From: FEB-25 sp963822175
Lineage (GTDB): Bacteria; Chloroflexota; Anaerolineae; Anaerolineales; UBA4823
Length of the DNA stretch: 64,000 nucleotides
NCBI GenBank assembly: GCA_963822175.1
Contig: CAWGGJ010000007.1
Location: forward strand, 186,001-250,000
Direction: 5' to 3'
Shown: piece by piece, positions 8,496-17,732 of the stretch
Position numbering within the stretch: position 1 is the first letter of the stretch
Layout: each line of letters starts with the position of its first letter
Program-made: the position numbers and the translations under genes
Notes under the pieces: model-generated
Told to the model about the DNA's origin: nothing
Databases searched by the model: none
What the model saw: the letters and a program-made list of their open reading frames with translations, nothing else

Positions 8496-9269
8496 TTACC
8501 CGATCCGCACGCAGCGCATGGAAAGTGAGCCTCCCCACAGCTTCTCCGCAAAGAAGCTGACCGGTTCATCTTTCCCGCTGATCCCCAATACATACAGCAA
8601 CGGCAGGTAGTGTTCGGCAGAATTCACCGACAGCATGGCTGTCTGGCCGTATCTCTCATAATGGATGATCGGGTCATGGTCATATTCCAAGATCCACTGG
8701 GCCACCCTGGCATCATAGTCCACCGCCCAGTCGAAGGCCGTATCCTCCCACACCACCAGGCGCAGGTTATGCACGATATTGCCACTTCCGAGGATCAGCA
8801 CACCCTCACGGCGTAGCTGCATTAGGGCGCGACCTAATTCATAATGACCGGCCGCATCGATGCTGCGGTCAAGGCTCAGCTGCACCACCGGCACGTCGGC
8901 CTGTGGATACATCCGGCACAGCACCGACCAGGTGCCATGGTCCAACCCCCACGAGTGGTCAGGTTTCACCCTGGCAGGGCCCAACAGGTCGATCACCCTT
9001 TGCGCCAGCCCGGGTGATCCCGGGGCATGGTACTGCTTTTCAAACAGAGGGCGCGAGAAGCCGTAAAAATCGTGGATGGTGCGCGGAGTTTCCATCGCCG
9101 TCACCTGGGTGGCATGCGTCTCCCAGTGCGCCGAGATGCACAGGATGGCCTCCGGTTTCGGGATCTCCTTGGCGGCCTCCTGCCAGGCCAGGCTGAACTC
9201 GTTATCCTCAATTGCATTCATCGGGTTGCCATGCCCGATGAACAGGGCAGGCATGATATGTTCGACCAT
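8496..9269 (-). CDS. ygiD: YgiD/DODA-type extradiol ring-cleavage dioxygenase (LigB superfamily)
   Basis: 257 residues, the usual length. Conserved His positions are His13 (FIGHGNPMNA), His48 (ISAHWE), His111 (LDHGTW), His167 (GSGNIVHNL) and His220 (HYLPLLY), which supply the metal site and the acid/base of the LigB fold. Relatives cleave 4,5-DOPA or other catechols; the true substrate here is unknown. GTGGAGGTCCACA precedes the ATG. Confidence 0.92.
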   Translation of the reverse strand: MVEHIMPALFIGHGNPMNAIEDNEFSLAWQEAAKEIPKPEAILCISAHWETHATQVTAMETPRTIHDFYGFSRPLFEKQYHAPGSPGLAQRVIDLLGPARVKPDHSWGLDHGTWSVLCRMYPQADVPVVQLSLDRSIDAAGHYELGRALMQLRREGVLILGSGNIVHNLRLVVWEDTAFDWAVDYDARVAQWILEYDHDPIIHYERYGQTAMLSVNSAEHYLPLLYVLGISGKDEPVSFFAEKLWGGSLSMRCVRIG

Positions 9270-9372
9270 TGTGGACCTCCACTGCCGATCTCAACGATAA
9301 ACAGAATGCCTAAATGTACTACCGATTGGCTTCAATGGCAAGAAACCACTTTTTGGAAAATCGCCTGCCTGA

Positions 9373-9378
9373 TATAAT
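9373..9378 (+). promoter_or_regulatory. -10 box of a probably leaderless transcript
   Basis: A perfect TATAAT ends 7 bases before the ATG at 9386, so transcription should start at or next to the start codon. No ribosome site is present. No good -35 hexamer at normal spacing. Confidence 0.55.
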
Positions 9379-9385
9379 CTCCCGC

Positions 9386-10318
9386 ATGACAAATAAATAT
9401 AAGATCATCCTCAATCCAACCTCTGGCAATGGCAACGGCTTGCGCGCTCAAGTGCAGGTCGAACAGCTGTTCACCCAGCATGACCTGGGCTATCACCTGG
9501 TGCAGACGGAGCGCATCGGGCATGGCATCGAATTAACCCGCCAGGCAGTAAGGGATGGCTACCAGGTCATCGTTGCGGTCGGCGGAGATGGGACGGTCAA
9601 CGAGGTCATCAATGGCCTGATGCAGTGCCGCCAGGAAGGCCTGGAGATCCCTCCCATCGGGGTGCTCTCGGTTGGCAGGGGCAATGATTTTGCCGGCAGC
9701 ATGGGCATCCCCACCGACCTCGAAAGCGCCGTCCAGGCGTTGGTGGATGGCGATCGCCGCATCATCGACATCGGCAAGGTGACCGCTGAGCTGTGCCCCC
9801 AGGGGCGCTACTTTGGCAATTGCGTGGGGGTGGGTTTCGATGCCATCACCACCATCGAAGTTCACAAGCTGCCCCGCTGGGGTGGCTTCCTGGGTTTCCT
9901 CGTGGCGGTGCTCAAGACCGTTTTCCTGTATAACAAGGCTCCCATGGCAACCACGATATACGATGAGAAAACCCTCTCCCAGCGCAGCTTGATGATCTCG
10001 ATCATGAACGGCCGCCGGCTGGGGGGCAGTTTTCTCCTCGCCCCCGATTCACTCCCCGATGATGGGCTGTTCGACCTGTGCATCGCCGAGCAGATGAGCT
10101 CCTTTGCTGTCATCAGGATGATCCCCCATTTTATCAAGGGCGACCAGGCCACCCAACCGGCGATAAAGACGGGCCGGGCTGCCCATATCACCATCACCTC
10201 GGTCGACGGCCCCCTGCCAGCCCAAACGGACGGGGAGATCATCAGTGAGCAGGGCACCAACCTGGAGGTGGAGATCCTGCCACGTGAGCTGGTGATCATT
10301 TCCAAAAAGCAGGAATGA
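9386..10318 (+). CDS. Diacylglycerol/lipid kinase family protein
   Basis: 310 residues from the ATG at 9386; the frame also has an ATG at 9314, but it lies upstream of the -10 box. NPTSGNGNG, VGGDGTVNEV (nucleotide-binding GGDGT) and GRGNDFAGSMG identify the DagK/YegS catalytic fold. Relatives phosphorylate diacylglycerol or related lipids. Its stop overlaps the start of the acyltransferase gene by 4 bases (ATGA), so the pair probably acts together in phospholipid synthesis or recycling at the membrane. Confidence 0.92.
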   Translation: MTNKYKIILNPTSGNGNGLRAQVQVEQLFTQHDLGYHLVQTERIGHGIELTRQAVRDGYQVIVAVGGDGTVNEVINGLMQCRQEGLEIPPIGVLSVGRGNDFAGSMGIPTDLESAVQALVDGDRRIIDIGKVTAELCPQGRYFGNCVGVGFDAITTIEVHKLPRWGGFLGFLVAVLKTVFLYNKAPMATTIYDEKTLSQRSLMISIMNGRRLGGSFLLAPDSLPDDGLFDLCIAEQMSSFAVIRMIPHFIKGDQATQPAIKTGRAAHITITSVDGPLPAQTDGEIISEQGTNLEVEILPRELVIISKKQE

Positions 10319-10998
10319 GCGTGACATTTTCACAGCGCCTGGTTGTTTACACATTTAAAGCTATCACCAGCCTGATCTGCCGCATCGACGACCAGGAGCT
10401 GCGGCGCATCCCCCGCCACGGACCGCTGATCATCTACACCAACCACGTCAACATCCTCGAGATCCCCATCCTCTACACCCACCTGCAGCCACGCCACGTC
10501 CATGGCATGCTGCTAGCCGAACGCTGGGATATCCCGGTGCTGGGCTGGGTGTTGGACGTGACCGAGACCATCCCCCTGCAACGAGGGAAGGCGGATATCG
10601 ATGCCATACGCAAGGGCCTGGAAGCATTGGATAAGGGCGAGATGATCGTCATCGCACCCGAGGGCACCCGCAGCCATGACGGCATCCTTCGATCTGGCCA
10701 CCCGGGTGTGGTGCTGCTGGCACTTCATAGTGGTGCCCCCCTGGTACCAGTGGCGTATTATGGTGCTGAAACCTACACGGAAAACCTGCGCCGGCTGAGA
10801 CGGTCCGATTTTCACCTGCGGGTGGGGAAGCTGTTTCACCTGCAGGCACATGGAGAAAAAGTGACCCGCCAGGTGCGTGACAAGATGATGGAGCAGGTGA
10901 TGTACCAGCTCGCAGCCATCCTTCCCCCGGAATACCGGGGCCGATATGGGGAACAGCCTGCTACCAGCACGGGGTATATTGAGTATTTAAAGAAGTAA
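10315..10998 (+). CDS. plsC: 1-acyl-sn-glycerol-3-phosphate acyltransferase (PlsC family)
   Basis: 227 residues. The family transfers an acyl chain to lysophosphatidate to give phosphatidate. Motif III is clear (APEGTRSHDG). Motif I, normally NHxxxxD, reads NHVNILE: the catalytic His is kept but the partner Asp is Glu. The start overlaps the lipid kinase stop. Product assignment is by family; acyl donor and exact acceptor are unknown. Confidence 0.9.
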   Translation: MSVTFSQRLVVYTFKAITSLICRIDDQELRRIPRHGPLIIYTNHVNILEIPILYTHLQPRHVHGMLLAERWDIPVLGWVLDVTETIPLQRGKADIDAIRKGLEALDKGEMIVIAPEGTRSHDGILRSGHPGVVLLALHSGAPLVPVAYYGAETYTENLRRLRRSDFHLRVGKLFHLQAHGEKVTRQVRDKMMEQVMYQLAAILPPEYRGRYGEQPATSTGYIEYLKK

Positions 10999-11135
10999 TT
11001 AACCACAGATGGACGCAGATGAACACGGATATTAATGAAAAACACAAAGGACTCTAAAGACACAAAGGTTATGGGGGTAAATACAGATCAGTAAATTAAA
11101 TAATGGAAACAGCCACAGATGGACGCAGATGAACT

Positions 11136-11199
11136 CGCTTTCGCCGGTGGATAAATCCACCGGCTGTAGAAACCACGAAATCCGCACAGCGGGTTTTCT
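11136..11199. repeat. Compound hairpin repeat, copy 1
   Basis: Contains CCGGTGGAT-AA-ATCCACCGG followed by a second small hairpin in CCGCACAGCGGG. Its partner at 11275-11338 differs at only a few positions. Confidence 0.85.
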
Positions 11200-11274
11200 T
11201 GTAGGACTGTAGGGCAGGATTGTATCCCGCCTGCCAAGGATAAACCTTTAACCGCAGATAAACACAGATGGACA

Positions 11275-11338
11275 CGCTTTCGCCGGTGGATGAATCCACC
11301 GGCTGCGAGAACCACGAAACCCGCACAGCGGGTTTTCT
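11275..11338. repeat. Compound hairpin repeat, copy 2
   Basis: Same structure as 11136-11199: CCGGTGGAT-GA-ATCCACCGG, then CCCGCACAGCGGGTTTT. It ends about 80 bases from the 3' end of the minus-strand protease gene. Confidence 0.85.
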
Positions 11339-11415
11339 GTGATCAGCCTATGGATCGGGTAAAACCCAATCCATCGGCGATAACCCTTACCCAGCCTCGG
11401 GGAAATGAGCGCAGC

Positions 11416-14346
11416 TTAATTCCGTCCCACGAGTGGGTTGAATGTCGGGTAGGCGACTTTTATCAGCACCTTTGTCTGGGCAGAGATGCCGTAACTATCC
11501 GTAGCCGTCAGGGTGATAATGTGTGTTCCTGGTTCCAGGGTATTGAGCGCTAATGAAGAGCCAATTCCCAACTCGCCCTGGCGGTCACTGCTCCACACCA
11601 GGCTACCTGCCGGCAGGGTGCCATCTTCCATATCCATGGCTGAGCCCTGAAGTACTACCAGACTCCCCGGTATCGAATAAGCACCATTGGCAGGGTTGGA
11701 GATTATAGGCACAGGTGGTTGGTTAGGGATAGTTATCGCCTGATCGGTCTCATCAACAGCTGTGTTGATGCCGTCGGTCGCCACCACGCGGAAACGTACA
11801 TCACTCCCGCCAGCCATGCTGTTCACAAGCACATCGTAAGATGCCGTGGTCAAATCTCCCTGCAGCAAGACCCAATCGACGCCGCCATTGTTGCTATAAA
11901 AGAGGGTGTATAGCAGCGGGTCGTTATCCAAATCTAGCCCTTGCCATGCAACTGTGTGTGTCTCACCACTTTTCCATGTTTCTGGTCCTGTTGGGCTGGT
12001 GATTAAAACCTGGGGTGGGTTACTGCTCAAAAAGCGCTCGTCGATCAAAGTTCCCTGGTGTACCAGGGCAACCGAGTAAGTACCATCCATCCATGGCACA
12101 ATAAAAGATACGTCCACTCTGGTGGTTGGTTCCGGTGGGAAGGGTGGGTCACCTTCTGTGCCAGAGTGGGCACCTGGGTCAGGACCGTACTCGCTTAGGA
12201 AATCAACGATAAAGGGATAACTTGCCAGTTCTGCTCCGTCAACATTCCGCAGCACAATGCTGTAATCTCCAGCCGGTAAGCTATAAGCCTCGCCACCCTC
12301 CGTGCGGTAAAGGGAACCCAGCGCTCCTGGGATAGCCGGGTTGTAGATGGGATTGTATATCGTGGCGTTGACCACCAATGATTTAACAGCAGCTGTAGCG
12401 TGCATGATATAAGGCTGGCTGTTGGTGACTACCTGATTGGAATAACGGGTTAACCCTAAGTCATTGAACATCTTGTTCCAGGTGAAAGGAGCGATCCAAC
12501 CCAGCTTGCTGCCACCCGAAGGACAATAACTCATCAAGTCGTGGGTATTGGCAGGATTATATATCTTGCCAGTCATCGGGTTGAATCCCACTTCCTGGAT
12601 GCTTGAATTGCTGTATGGGAAATCTGAGTTCCCATCATTCGAGCCACAGGCGTCGGCAGTATTTGTATGGTACACGTTATAATCGTGGATCAGCTCGTGT
12701 CCAAAGATCAGGGCACCGCTGCCGGGATTGTCCGTGTTGGTGCCTGCGGCATCAGAGCCGATACCTACCACACCAAATCCACCAGCGTGGGGGTAGATTG
12801 GCATATCCGCGTGACCGCCAGAATAGCCAACACTGGGTGCCCAGCCATAGACATGATTTGCCCCGGTAAAAGCCCCGGAGAACCAAAAGGAGAAGGCGTT
12901 TTCGAGGATCCATTTAGCGTTGAGGTTCGAGATGAGGTTATGTTGTCCGTCTGCAGTTCCGAGAGTGCCAGTCCAATCCAGGTAGCCGCTTTTAACCAGG
13001 TAGTTAACCCCATTATCGCGCATGGGTAGTATCTGGTTGAACCAATCACCTGCACCACCGTTAACAGCCCAACCACCCGCATACTGCTCACCGCTGTAAC
13101 CAGATGGGTGATAGCGCAGGCGCTGCCCAACGATCTTCATCTCGCCTCGGTTCTGGAAAGTGAGCGTGATGTAGCCCGAAACCGGGTAGCGGTTGTTGCT
13201 TTCATTTGTCTCTGCAATAATGTTGTTTGGATCGACGATGGCATAAAAATCGACGTTGATATCGTTTGAGAAGTTAACATTGAAATAGATATTTGCACTA
13301 TCAGGTTTCGTTTGATCGATGCTACCGGTGGCTTTTCCACTTGCATCAGCCTGGTACCAGACTCCCGCCGCGCGGATGAACAGGCGCACCGGCACATTAT
13401 TCTGACTTCCACCATACAGGCTGGAAAACTTGAGGTAGATGCGTGCAGACGTATCTTTCTTGTTCACTACCGGCAAGGAGTTATTAGCACAGGAAGTCAG
13501 ACCCTTCGACGTGTCGAAACATTGGATTCCCTGGGTGATCTCGATGCCGTGGATCGATAAGTCGGCGTTAAATATGATTGGGGCGATGGGGATCGAAGGA
13601 TGCAAGTAAGGGATCATCGGCATTACTGGGGTGGGCGTGGGACTTGGTCCGGGGAGAGGCGTACTGGTGGGCACCGGGGTCCAGGTGGGCATGGGTGTTC
13701 GGGTTGGTGGGATCCCCCTGCGAGGTGCAAAATACAGGTCATCGATGGACTCTGCAATCTGGGTCTGGCCGTAATCCAGGCTGACGCTGACGATCCTGCC
13801 GTCGGGGTCGTTCAAACCCATGAAAACGGTATGGGCGTCCGGGACAGGAAACTGGCGCATCTGGCAAAGAATCGCTCCAGAGGCATCATAAGCCGTCATG
13901 AGGGCGATGAGCTGGGCACCTTGTCCGTTACCAACATAGAAGCCAACATCCGTCTTAGGCTCGTCAAAAGTGATGACGATGGGCATGCCAGCGTTGCTCC
14001 CACCCGGAATGGCGTCGTTGAGGGCTACATTTGGCCTCGAATGAGCATTTTCAGGCGCACCACCATAGGTCTTCACCTGGGTTTGCTGCGTATCTACCAG
14101 GGAGACCCCAAAGGTTGGCCGATAGTGGTCGCTAATCAAGGTTCCATCGGGCAGGTCATCGAAATTGATCAATGTTGCGGCAGGGATATTGGCTGGATCG
14201 GTAAACGTTGTGCATTGTTGCTGGGCACTGGCAGCCAAAGGGTTATTCGCAGGGTTTATCAGTGAACTCAACGGCGATACGAAAAATAACAAGACTGCAA
14301 TAATCGCCACAGCAGGTAGAAATGTTTTCAACAAGGGATTCTTCAT
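11416..14346 (-). CDS. Secreted metzincin-like metalloprotease with Ig-like C-terminus
   Basis: 976 residues. A signal/anchor helix is at residues 7-28. A lectin- or PEP-like beta domain follows (about 55-210), then a Pro/Thr linker (about 212-245), a CARDB-like domain starting ADLSIHGIEITQGIQ, and the catalytic region. His550-Glu551-x2-His554-x5-His560 (HELIHDYNVYH) is the HExxHxxxxxH zinc site of metzincins, with Asn instead of the usual Gly, and Met605 (HDLMSYCPSG) fits the Met-turn. The last ~200 residues are Ig-like (PVPIISNPANGAYSIPGS). It ends FNPLVGRN, similar to the tails of two other secreted proteins here. GGAGGTCGTCTA precedes the ATG. Substrate unknown; probably extracellular protein breakdown. 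Confidence 0.85.
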   Translation of the reverse strand: MKNPLLKTFLPAVAIIAVLLFFVSPLSSLINPANNPLAASAQQQCTTFTDPANIPAATLINFDDLPDGTLISDHYRPTFGVSLVDTQQTQVKTYGGAPENAHSRPNVALNDAIPGGSNAGMPIVITFDEPKTDVGFYVGNGQGAQLIALMTAYDASGAILCQMRQFPVPDAHTVFMGLNDPDGRIVSVSLDYGQTQIAESIDDLYFAPRRGIPPTRTPMPTWTPVPTSTPLPGPSPTPTPVMPMIPYLHPSIPIAPIIFNADLSIHGIEITQGIQCFDTSKGLTSCANNSLPVVNKKDTSARIYLKFSSLYGGSQNNVPVRLFIRAAGVWYQADASGKATGSIDQTKPDSANIYFNVNFSNDINVDFYAIVDPNNIIAETNESNNRYPVSGYITLTFQNRGEMKIVGQRLRYHPSGYSGEQYAGGWAVNGGAGDWFNQILPMRDNGVNYLVKSGYLDWTGTLGTADGQHNLISNLNAKWILENAFSFWFSGAFTGANHVYGWAPSVGYSGGHADMPIYPHAGGFGVVGIGSDAAGTNTDNPGSGALIFGHELIHDYNVYHTNTADACGSNDGNSDFPYSNSSIQEVGFNPMTGKIYNPANTHDLMSYCPSGGSKLGWIAPFTWNKMFNDLGLTRYSNQVVTNSQPYIMHATAAVKSLVVNATIYNPIYNPAIPGALGSLYRTEGGEAYSLPAGDYSIVLRNVDGAELASYPFIVDFLSEYGPDPGAHSGTEGDPPFPPEPTTRVDVSFIVPWMDGTYSVALVHQGTLIDERFLSSNPPQVLITSPTGPETWKSGETHTVAWQGLDLDNDPLLYTLFYSNNGGVDWVLLQGDLTTASYDVLVNSMAGGSDVRFRVVATDGINTAVDETDQAITIPNQPPVPIISNPANGAYSIPGSLVVLQGSAMDMEDGTLPAGSLVWSSDRQGELGIGSSLALNTLEPGTHIITLTATDSYGISAQTKVLIKVAYPTFNPLVGRN

Positions 14347-14596
14347 TAGACGACCTCCAAAATGGATTCGATCTATGTAGATTGCGAAATTGAGTAGCCG
14401 GTATATTTAGATATATCTGATATATATTACTATATTTATCTATATTAATCGATGAGAATTTTTTACAGGATTTTAATGATCCGGAGCTTCGCCTAATAAT
14501 TAATCAACATTGAGTGGTTTTTTTTAACAGGAAAATCAGCTTGCCTTGTCTCTGCCTTCCGCTGCAGGGAGCGGGCTGTAGGACTCGCCCGCCTCA

Positions 14597-14626
14597 CCCA
14601 TTTCATATTGCAGAAATTGGGGAGGA
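14597..14626. repeat. CCCATTTC/GAAATTGGGG hairpin repeat, copy 1
   Basis: CCCATTTC pairs with GAAATTGGGG across a short loop. A second member of the family is at 14948-14981. Confidence 0.6.
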
Positions 14627-14726
14627 GAGAAAGCTCCAGCTGCAATAATGCCGTAAGAGCTTATTTCTCACTTCATGTTACAAAATATTGGTTTTATCTG
14701 CGTACATGTCCACCGCTGTTAAAGTA

Positions 14727-14749
14727 GAGACGCTCCAGCGGAGCGTCTC
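14727..14749. repeat. Perfect palindromic repeat GAGACGCTCC-AGC-GGAGCGTCTC
   Basis: 10-bp perfect arms and a 3-base loop. Mobile-palindrome (REP-like) character, not next to any gene end. Confidence 0.7.
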
Positions 14750-14947
14750 AAAAGTGTTACTTCTGAATTCCCACGTCACCGCCAGTGGCGATACTCCCGC
14801 TAACGTACGTGAAAGAACCCTGTCGATCGCGATTCATCAGGTTACACACCCTGGTGAATGGCTTTCTGATAGCATAATAACAAACACATGTCCTCTAAAT
14901 GGTCTGTTAAAGATTAAGAACATTCTAAAAACCAAGCCCCCTCCCAC

Positions 14948-14981
14948 CTCCCCCATTTCAAAAATCGGAAATAGGGGAGGA
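14948..14981. repeat. CCCATTTC/GAAATAGGGG hairpin repeat, copy 2
   Basis: CTCCCCCATTTC and GAAATAGGGGAGG flank a short loop. Same family as 14597-14626. Confidence 0.6.
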
Positions 14982-15116
14982 GTAAATATCCGTGTCCATC
15001 TGTGTTTATCTGTGGTTAAAATTCGTTCATCGGTGGTTAAATACATCAATTCAAGCATTTAATGCTACAATCCTGCTGCAATGAAAGTTGACCCTGAGAA
15101 TCGAAGGAATGTACCC

Positions 15117-16412
15117 ATGAAAGTTACTGTCATCGGTGGAGGATCCACCTACACACCCGAGCTGATCAATGGATTTTTGGAGCGTAGCTCCACCTTGCCG
15201 GTCAGCGAGGTATGGCTGATGGACATTGACCCTGCGCGCCTGGCCACCGTGGGCGGATTTGCCCAGCGAATGGTGGAAGCCCGGGGGAACTCGTTCAAAG
15301 TGGTCCTGAGCGGCGACCAGCAAGCCGCCATCCAGGGTGCATCTTATGTAATCACCCAATTACGCGTGGGGCAGATGCCTGCCCGGGTGAGGGACGAATA
15401 CCTTGGGCTGCGCCATGGATTGATCGGCCAGGAGACCACCGGCGTGGGGGGCATGGCCAAAGCCATGCGTACCATCCCGGTGATCTTGAAAATCGCGACG
15501 GATATGCGCGCCCTTGCCCCGGGTGCGCTGCTGGCCAACTTCACCAACCCGGCCGGGCTGGTGACCCAGGCATTGCAAAAATATGCGCCCGGGGTGGCTT
15601 CCGTGGGTGTCTGCAATGTGGCCATCACCACCAGGATGGGTATCATCGACGGCTTGAAGGAGCTGAGGGGCAATGCAGTTTCACCCGAGCGGACCCAGCT
15701 GGATACGCTTGGCCTGAACCACCTCTCCTGGCACCGTGGTTTCAGCGTGGATGGTGAGCAGATCTGGCCGCAGGTGTTCGAGGCCTACCTGGAGCAGCTG
15801 CGGGCAGACCCCGAGCCTGAATGGGACCCGCGCACCATTGAGGTGCTGGGGATGATGCCCAATCACTACCTGCAGTATTTCTACCATACCGACCGCAAGT
15901 TGCAGTCGCAGCGAAAATGGCCTCCTTCAAGGGGTGAAGAAGTGATCGAGATCGAAAAAGGCCTGCTCAGGCAGTATGCCGACCCGGGCCTGGTGGAGCC
16001 ACCGGCGGACCTGATGCTACGCGGGGGGGCGTATTATTCCACCGTTGCCACCCAGCTGCTCAACGCCCATTACAACGACCTGGGGGAGACGCATGTGGTC
16101 AATACACAACATTCCGGGGCGGTGCCGGGGTGGCCTGCCGATTGGGTGCTGGAAATGCCCTGCAGGGTGGACCGCGCCGGCATCCATCCCCTGCCCGCCG
16201 AGCCATTGCCAGCGGTGTGCTTCGGGTTGCTGGCACAGGTGAAGTGTTACGAGCTGCTCGCGGTGGAGGCGGCTGTGCACGGCGACCGGAAAGCTGCCTA
16301 CGAAGCTTTGCTGGCCCACCCACTCGGTCCCAAAGCAGACCGGGTCCAGGCAGTGATGGATGACATGCTGGAGACCAACCGGGAGTACCTGCCGCAATTC
16401 TGGAAGGATTGA
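15117..16412 (+). CDS. Glycoside hydrolase family 4, 6-phospho-glycosidase type
   Basis: 431 residues from the ATG at 15117, which has GAAGGAAT in front and begins MKVTVIGGGSTYTPE. The frame also allows an ATG at 15081. GH4 enzymes use NAD+ and a divalent metal to cleave (often 6-phospho-) glycosides by a redox elimination. Seen: the Rossmann GGGS motif, NFTNPAG (residues 141-147), Cys166 in VCNVAI and His202 in GLNHLSW, the metal ligands of the family. No PTS genes are nearby, so a non-phosphorylated or internally phosphorylated substrate is possible. The SIS-domain gene follows within 34 bases. Confidence 0.92.
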   Translation: MKVTVIGGGSTYTPELINGFLERSSTLPVSEVWLMDIDPARLATVGGFAQRMVEARGNSFKVVLSGDQQAAIQGASYVITQLRVGQMPARVRDEYLGLRHGLIGQETTGVGGMAKAMRTIPVILKIATDMRALAPGALLANFTNPAGLVTQALQKYAPGVASVGVCNVAITTRMGIIDGLKELRGNAVSPERTQLDTLGLNHLSWHRGFSVDGEQIWPQVFEAYLEQLRADPEPEWDPRTIEVLGMMPNHYLQYFYHTDRKLQSQRKWPPSRGEEVIEIEKGLLRQYADPGLVEPPADLMLRGGAYYSTVATQLLNAHYNDLGETHVVNTQHSGAVPGWPADWVLEMPCRVDRAGIHPLPAEPLPAVCFGLLAQVKCYELLAVEAAVHGDRKAAYEALLAHPLGPKADRVQAVMDDMLETNREYLPQFWKD

Positions 16413-16445
16413 CCGTTTTGTGATTTTACAGATCGAGGGTTCACA

Positions 16446-17498
16446 TTGTCCAACCAATCGCAATTATTAAATGAAATCTATACCCAGCCCGAAGCCATCC
16501 GCCACATGTTGGAAAATGAAGCCGGGCGGGTGGCACGGATCAGCCAGCAGCTCTCTCCATATGAATACTCCTACGCACTGATCGCGGCGCGGGGCACTTC
16601 CGATAACGCGGCGCGCTATGCCCAGTATATCTTCGGGGCGATCAACCATCTCAGCGTAGCCCTGGCTGCCCCGTCATTATTTACCCGCTACCATGCCCCT
16701 CCCAGATTGGAAGGTGCGCTGGTGATCGGGATCTCACAATCCGGGCAGTCCCCCGATATCGTCACCGTGATCGAAGAAGCCAGGCGCCAGGGAGCTCCCA
16801 CGGTTGCCATCACCAATGACCTGGATTCACCGCTCTCCCTGGCGGCGGAATACAGGCTGGGTTTGGGCGTGGGGAAGGAATATAGCATCGCCGCCACCAA
16901 GACCTATACCGCCCAGCTGACCGCCCTGGCCATGTTGGCGTTGAGCCTGAAAGAGACCCCCTTGCAGCTGGATGCCCTGGAGCAAGTGCCCTCTGCACTT
17001 GAGCAGGCGCTGGAGGCGGAACCGCTGGCACGCCGTGCCGCCGAAAGCCTTGCTGCTGTGGACCACACCGTGTTCATTGGGCGGGGGTTCAATTATTCCA
17101 CTGCCTGGGAGATCGCCTTGAAGTGCAAGGAGCTGGCAAATATGCAGGCTGAGCCCTATTCTTCGGCCGATTTCCTGCATGGACCCATCGCCATGGTGGA
17201 ACAAGGTTTCCCCGTGGGTATCATTTCCATGGGGGATACCTTCAGGGATGAATTGAGCGCACTGGCTGGCAACGTGCATGAACGGGGTGCCCATCTCATC
17301 ACCATCGGAGATCAGCCTCCCGAAGGGCATGTTGAGGGGCAGGATCATTTCATCCCGGTGCCAACGGGGTTGCCCGAGTGGCTGACCCCGATCGTGGCAG
17401 TCCTGCCGGGGCAGCTACTCGCCTACCACCTGTCCAAGAGGCGTGGTTTCGACCCCGACAATCCACGCGAAATCCATAAAGTCACCCTGACCAAGTGA
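16446..17498 (+). CDS. SIS-domain sugar-phosphate isomerase/deaminase (GlmS C-terminal type)
   Basis: 350 residues with two SIS domains. The first has ARGTSDNAARYAQYIF and SQSGQSPDIV (phosphosugar-binding Ser-rich loop) and the second GRGFNYSTAWEIALKCKELA; the C-terminal DxDNPREIHKVTLTK end is typical of glucosamine-6-phosphate deaminase/isomerase homologues without the glutaminase half. Start is TTG with GAGGG about 6 bases upstream. Pairing with a GH4 enzyme suggests breakdown of an amino-sugar disaccharide: GH4 releases the sugar and SIS deaminates or isomerises it. The exact substrate is inference. Confidence 0.87.
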   Translation: MSNQSQLLNEIYTQPEAIRHMLENEAGRVARISQQLSPYEYSYALIAARGTSDNAARYAQYIFGAINHLSVALAAPSLFTRYHAPPRLEGALVIGISQSGQSPDIVTVIEEARRQGAPTVAITNDLDSPLSLAAEYRLGLGVGKEYSIAATKTYTAQLTALAMLALSLKETPLQLDALEQVPSALEQALEAEPLARRAAESLAAVDHTVFIGRGFNYSTAWEIALKCKELANMQAEPYSSADFLHGPIAMVEQGFPVGIISMGDTFRDELSALAGNVHERGAHLITIGDQPPEGHVEGQDHFIPVPTGLPEWLTPIVAVLPGQLLAYHLSKRRGFDPDNPREIHKVTLTK

Positions 17499-17625
17499 AC
17501 CTAATACCGTTCGTATGAACTTCGAACATCAACAAAGGACAGCCGATTTTATCTCGAGCGAAACCTACCCTGTTCTTACATTGGTCATGGATATAACAAA
17601 ATCATCAAATCACAAAAATAGCACA

Positions 17626-17647
17626 GGGGCACGACATGTCGTGCCCC
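17626..17647. repeat. Palindromic repeat GGGGCACGACATGTCGTGCCCC
   Basis: A perfect 22-bp palindrome followed by TAC. A close relative with a TATA centre is at 43418-43437, inside the thrS leader. Confidence 0.85.
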
Positions 17648-17732
17648 TACAACTGAATCCTGCCTTTAAAATGACGCAAGTGGAACTGCCCCATTAACTT
17701 TGAGGACAGCCTGTGGTGTGGATGAATACTCC

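Larger units (their letters stand above)
10999..11415. other. Repeat-rich intergenic region
   Basis: No gene. It holds copies of a CACAGATGGACGCAGATGAA-like repeat (about 11000-11030, 11112-11135, 11250-11275), a CACAAAGG-type stretch (about 11040-11070) and two copies of a 64-bp hairpin element. Confidence 0.7.
14347..15116. other. Gene-free region full of palindromic repeats
   Basis: No gene. Near 14400-14450 it is nearly pure A/T upstream of the protease gene. It then carries two CCCATTTC...GAAAT..GGGG hairpins, a GAGACGCTCC hairpin and an inverted copy of the CACAGATGG repeat (about 14990-15020). Confidence 0.7.
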
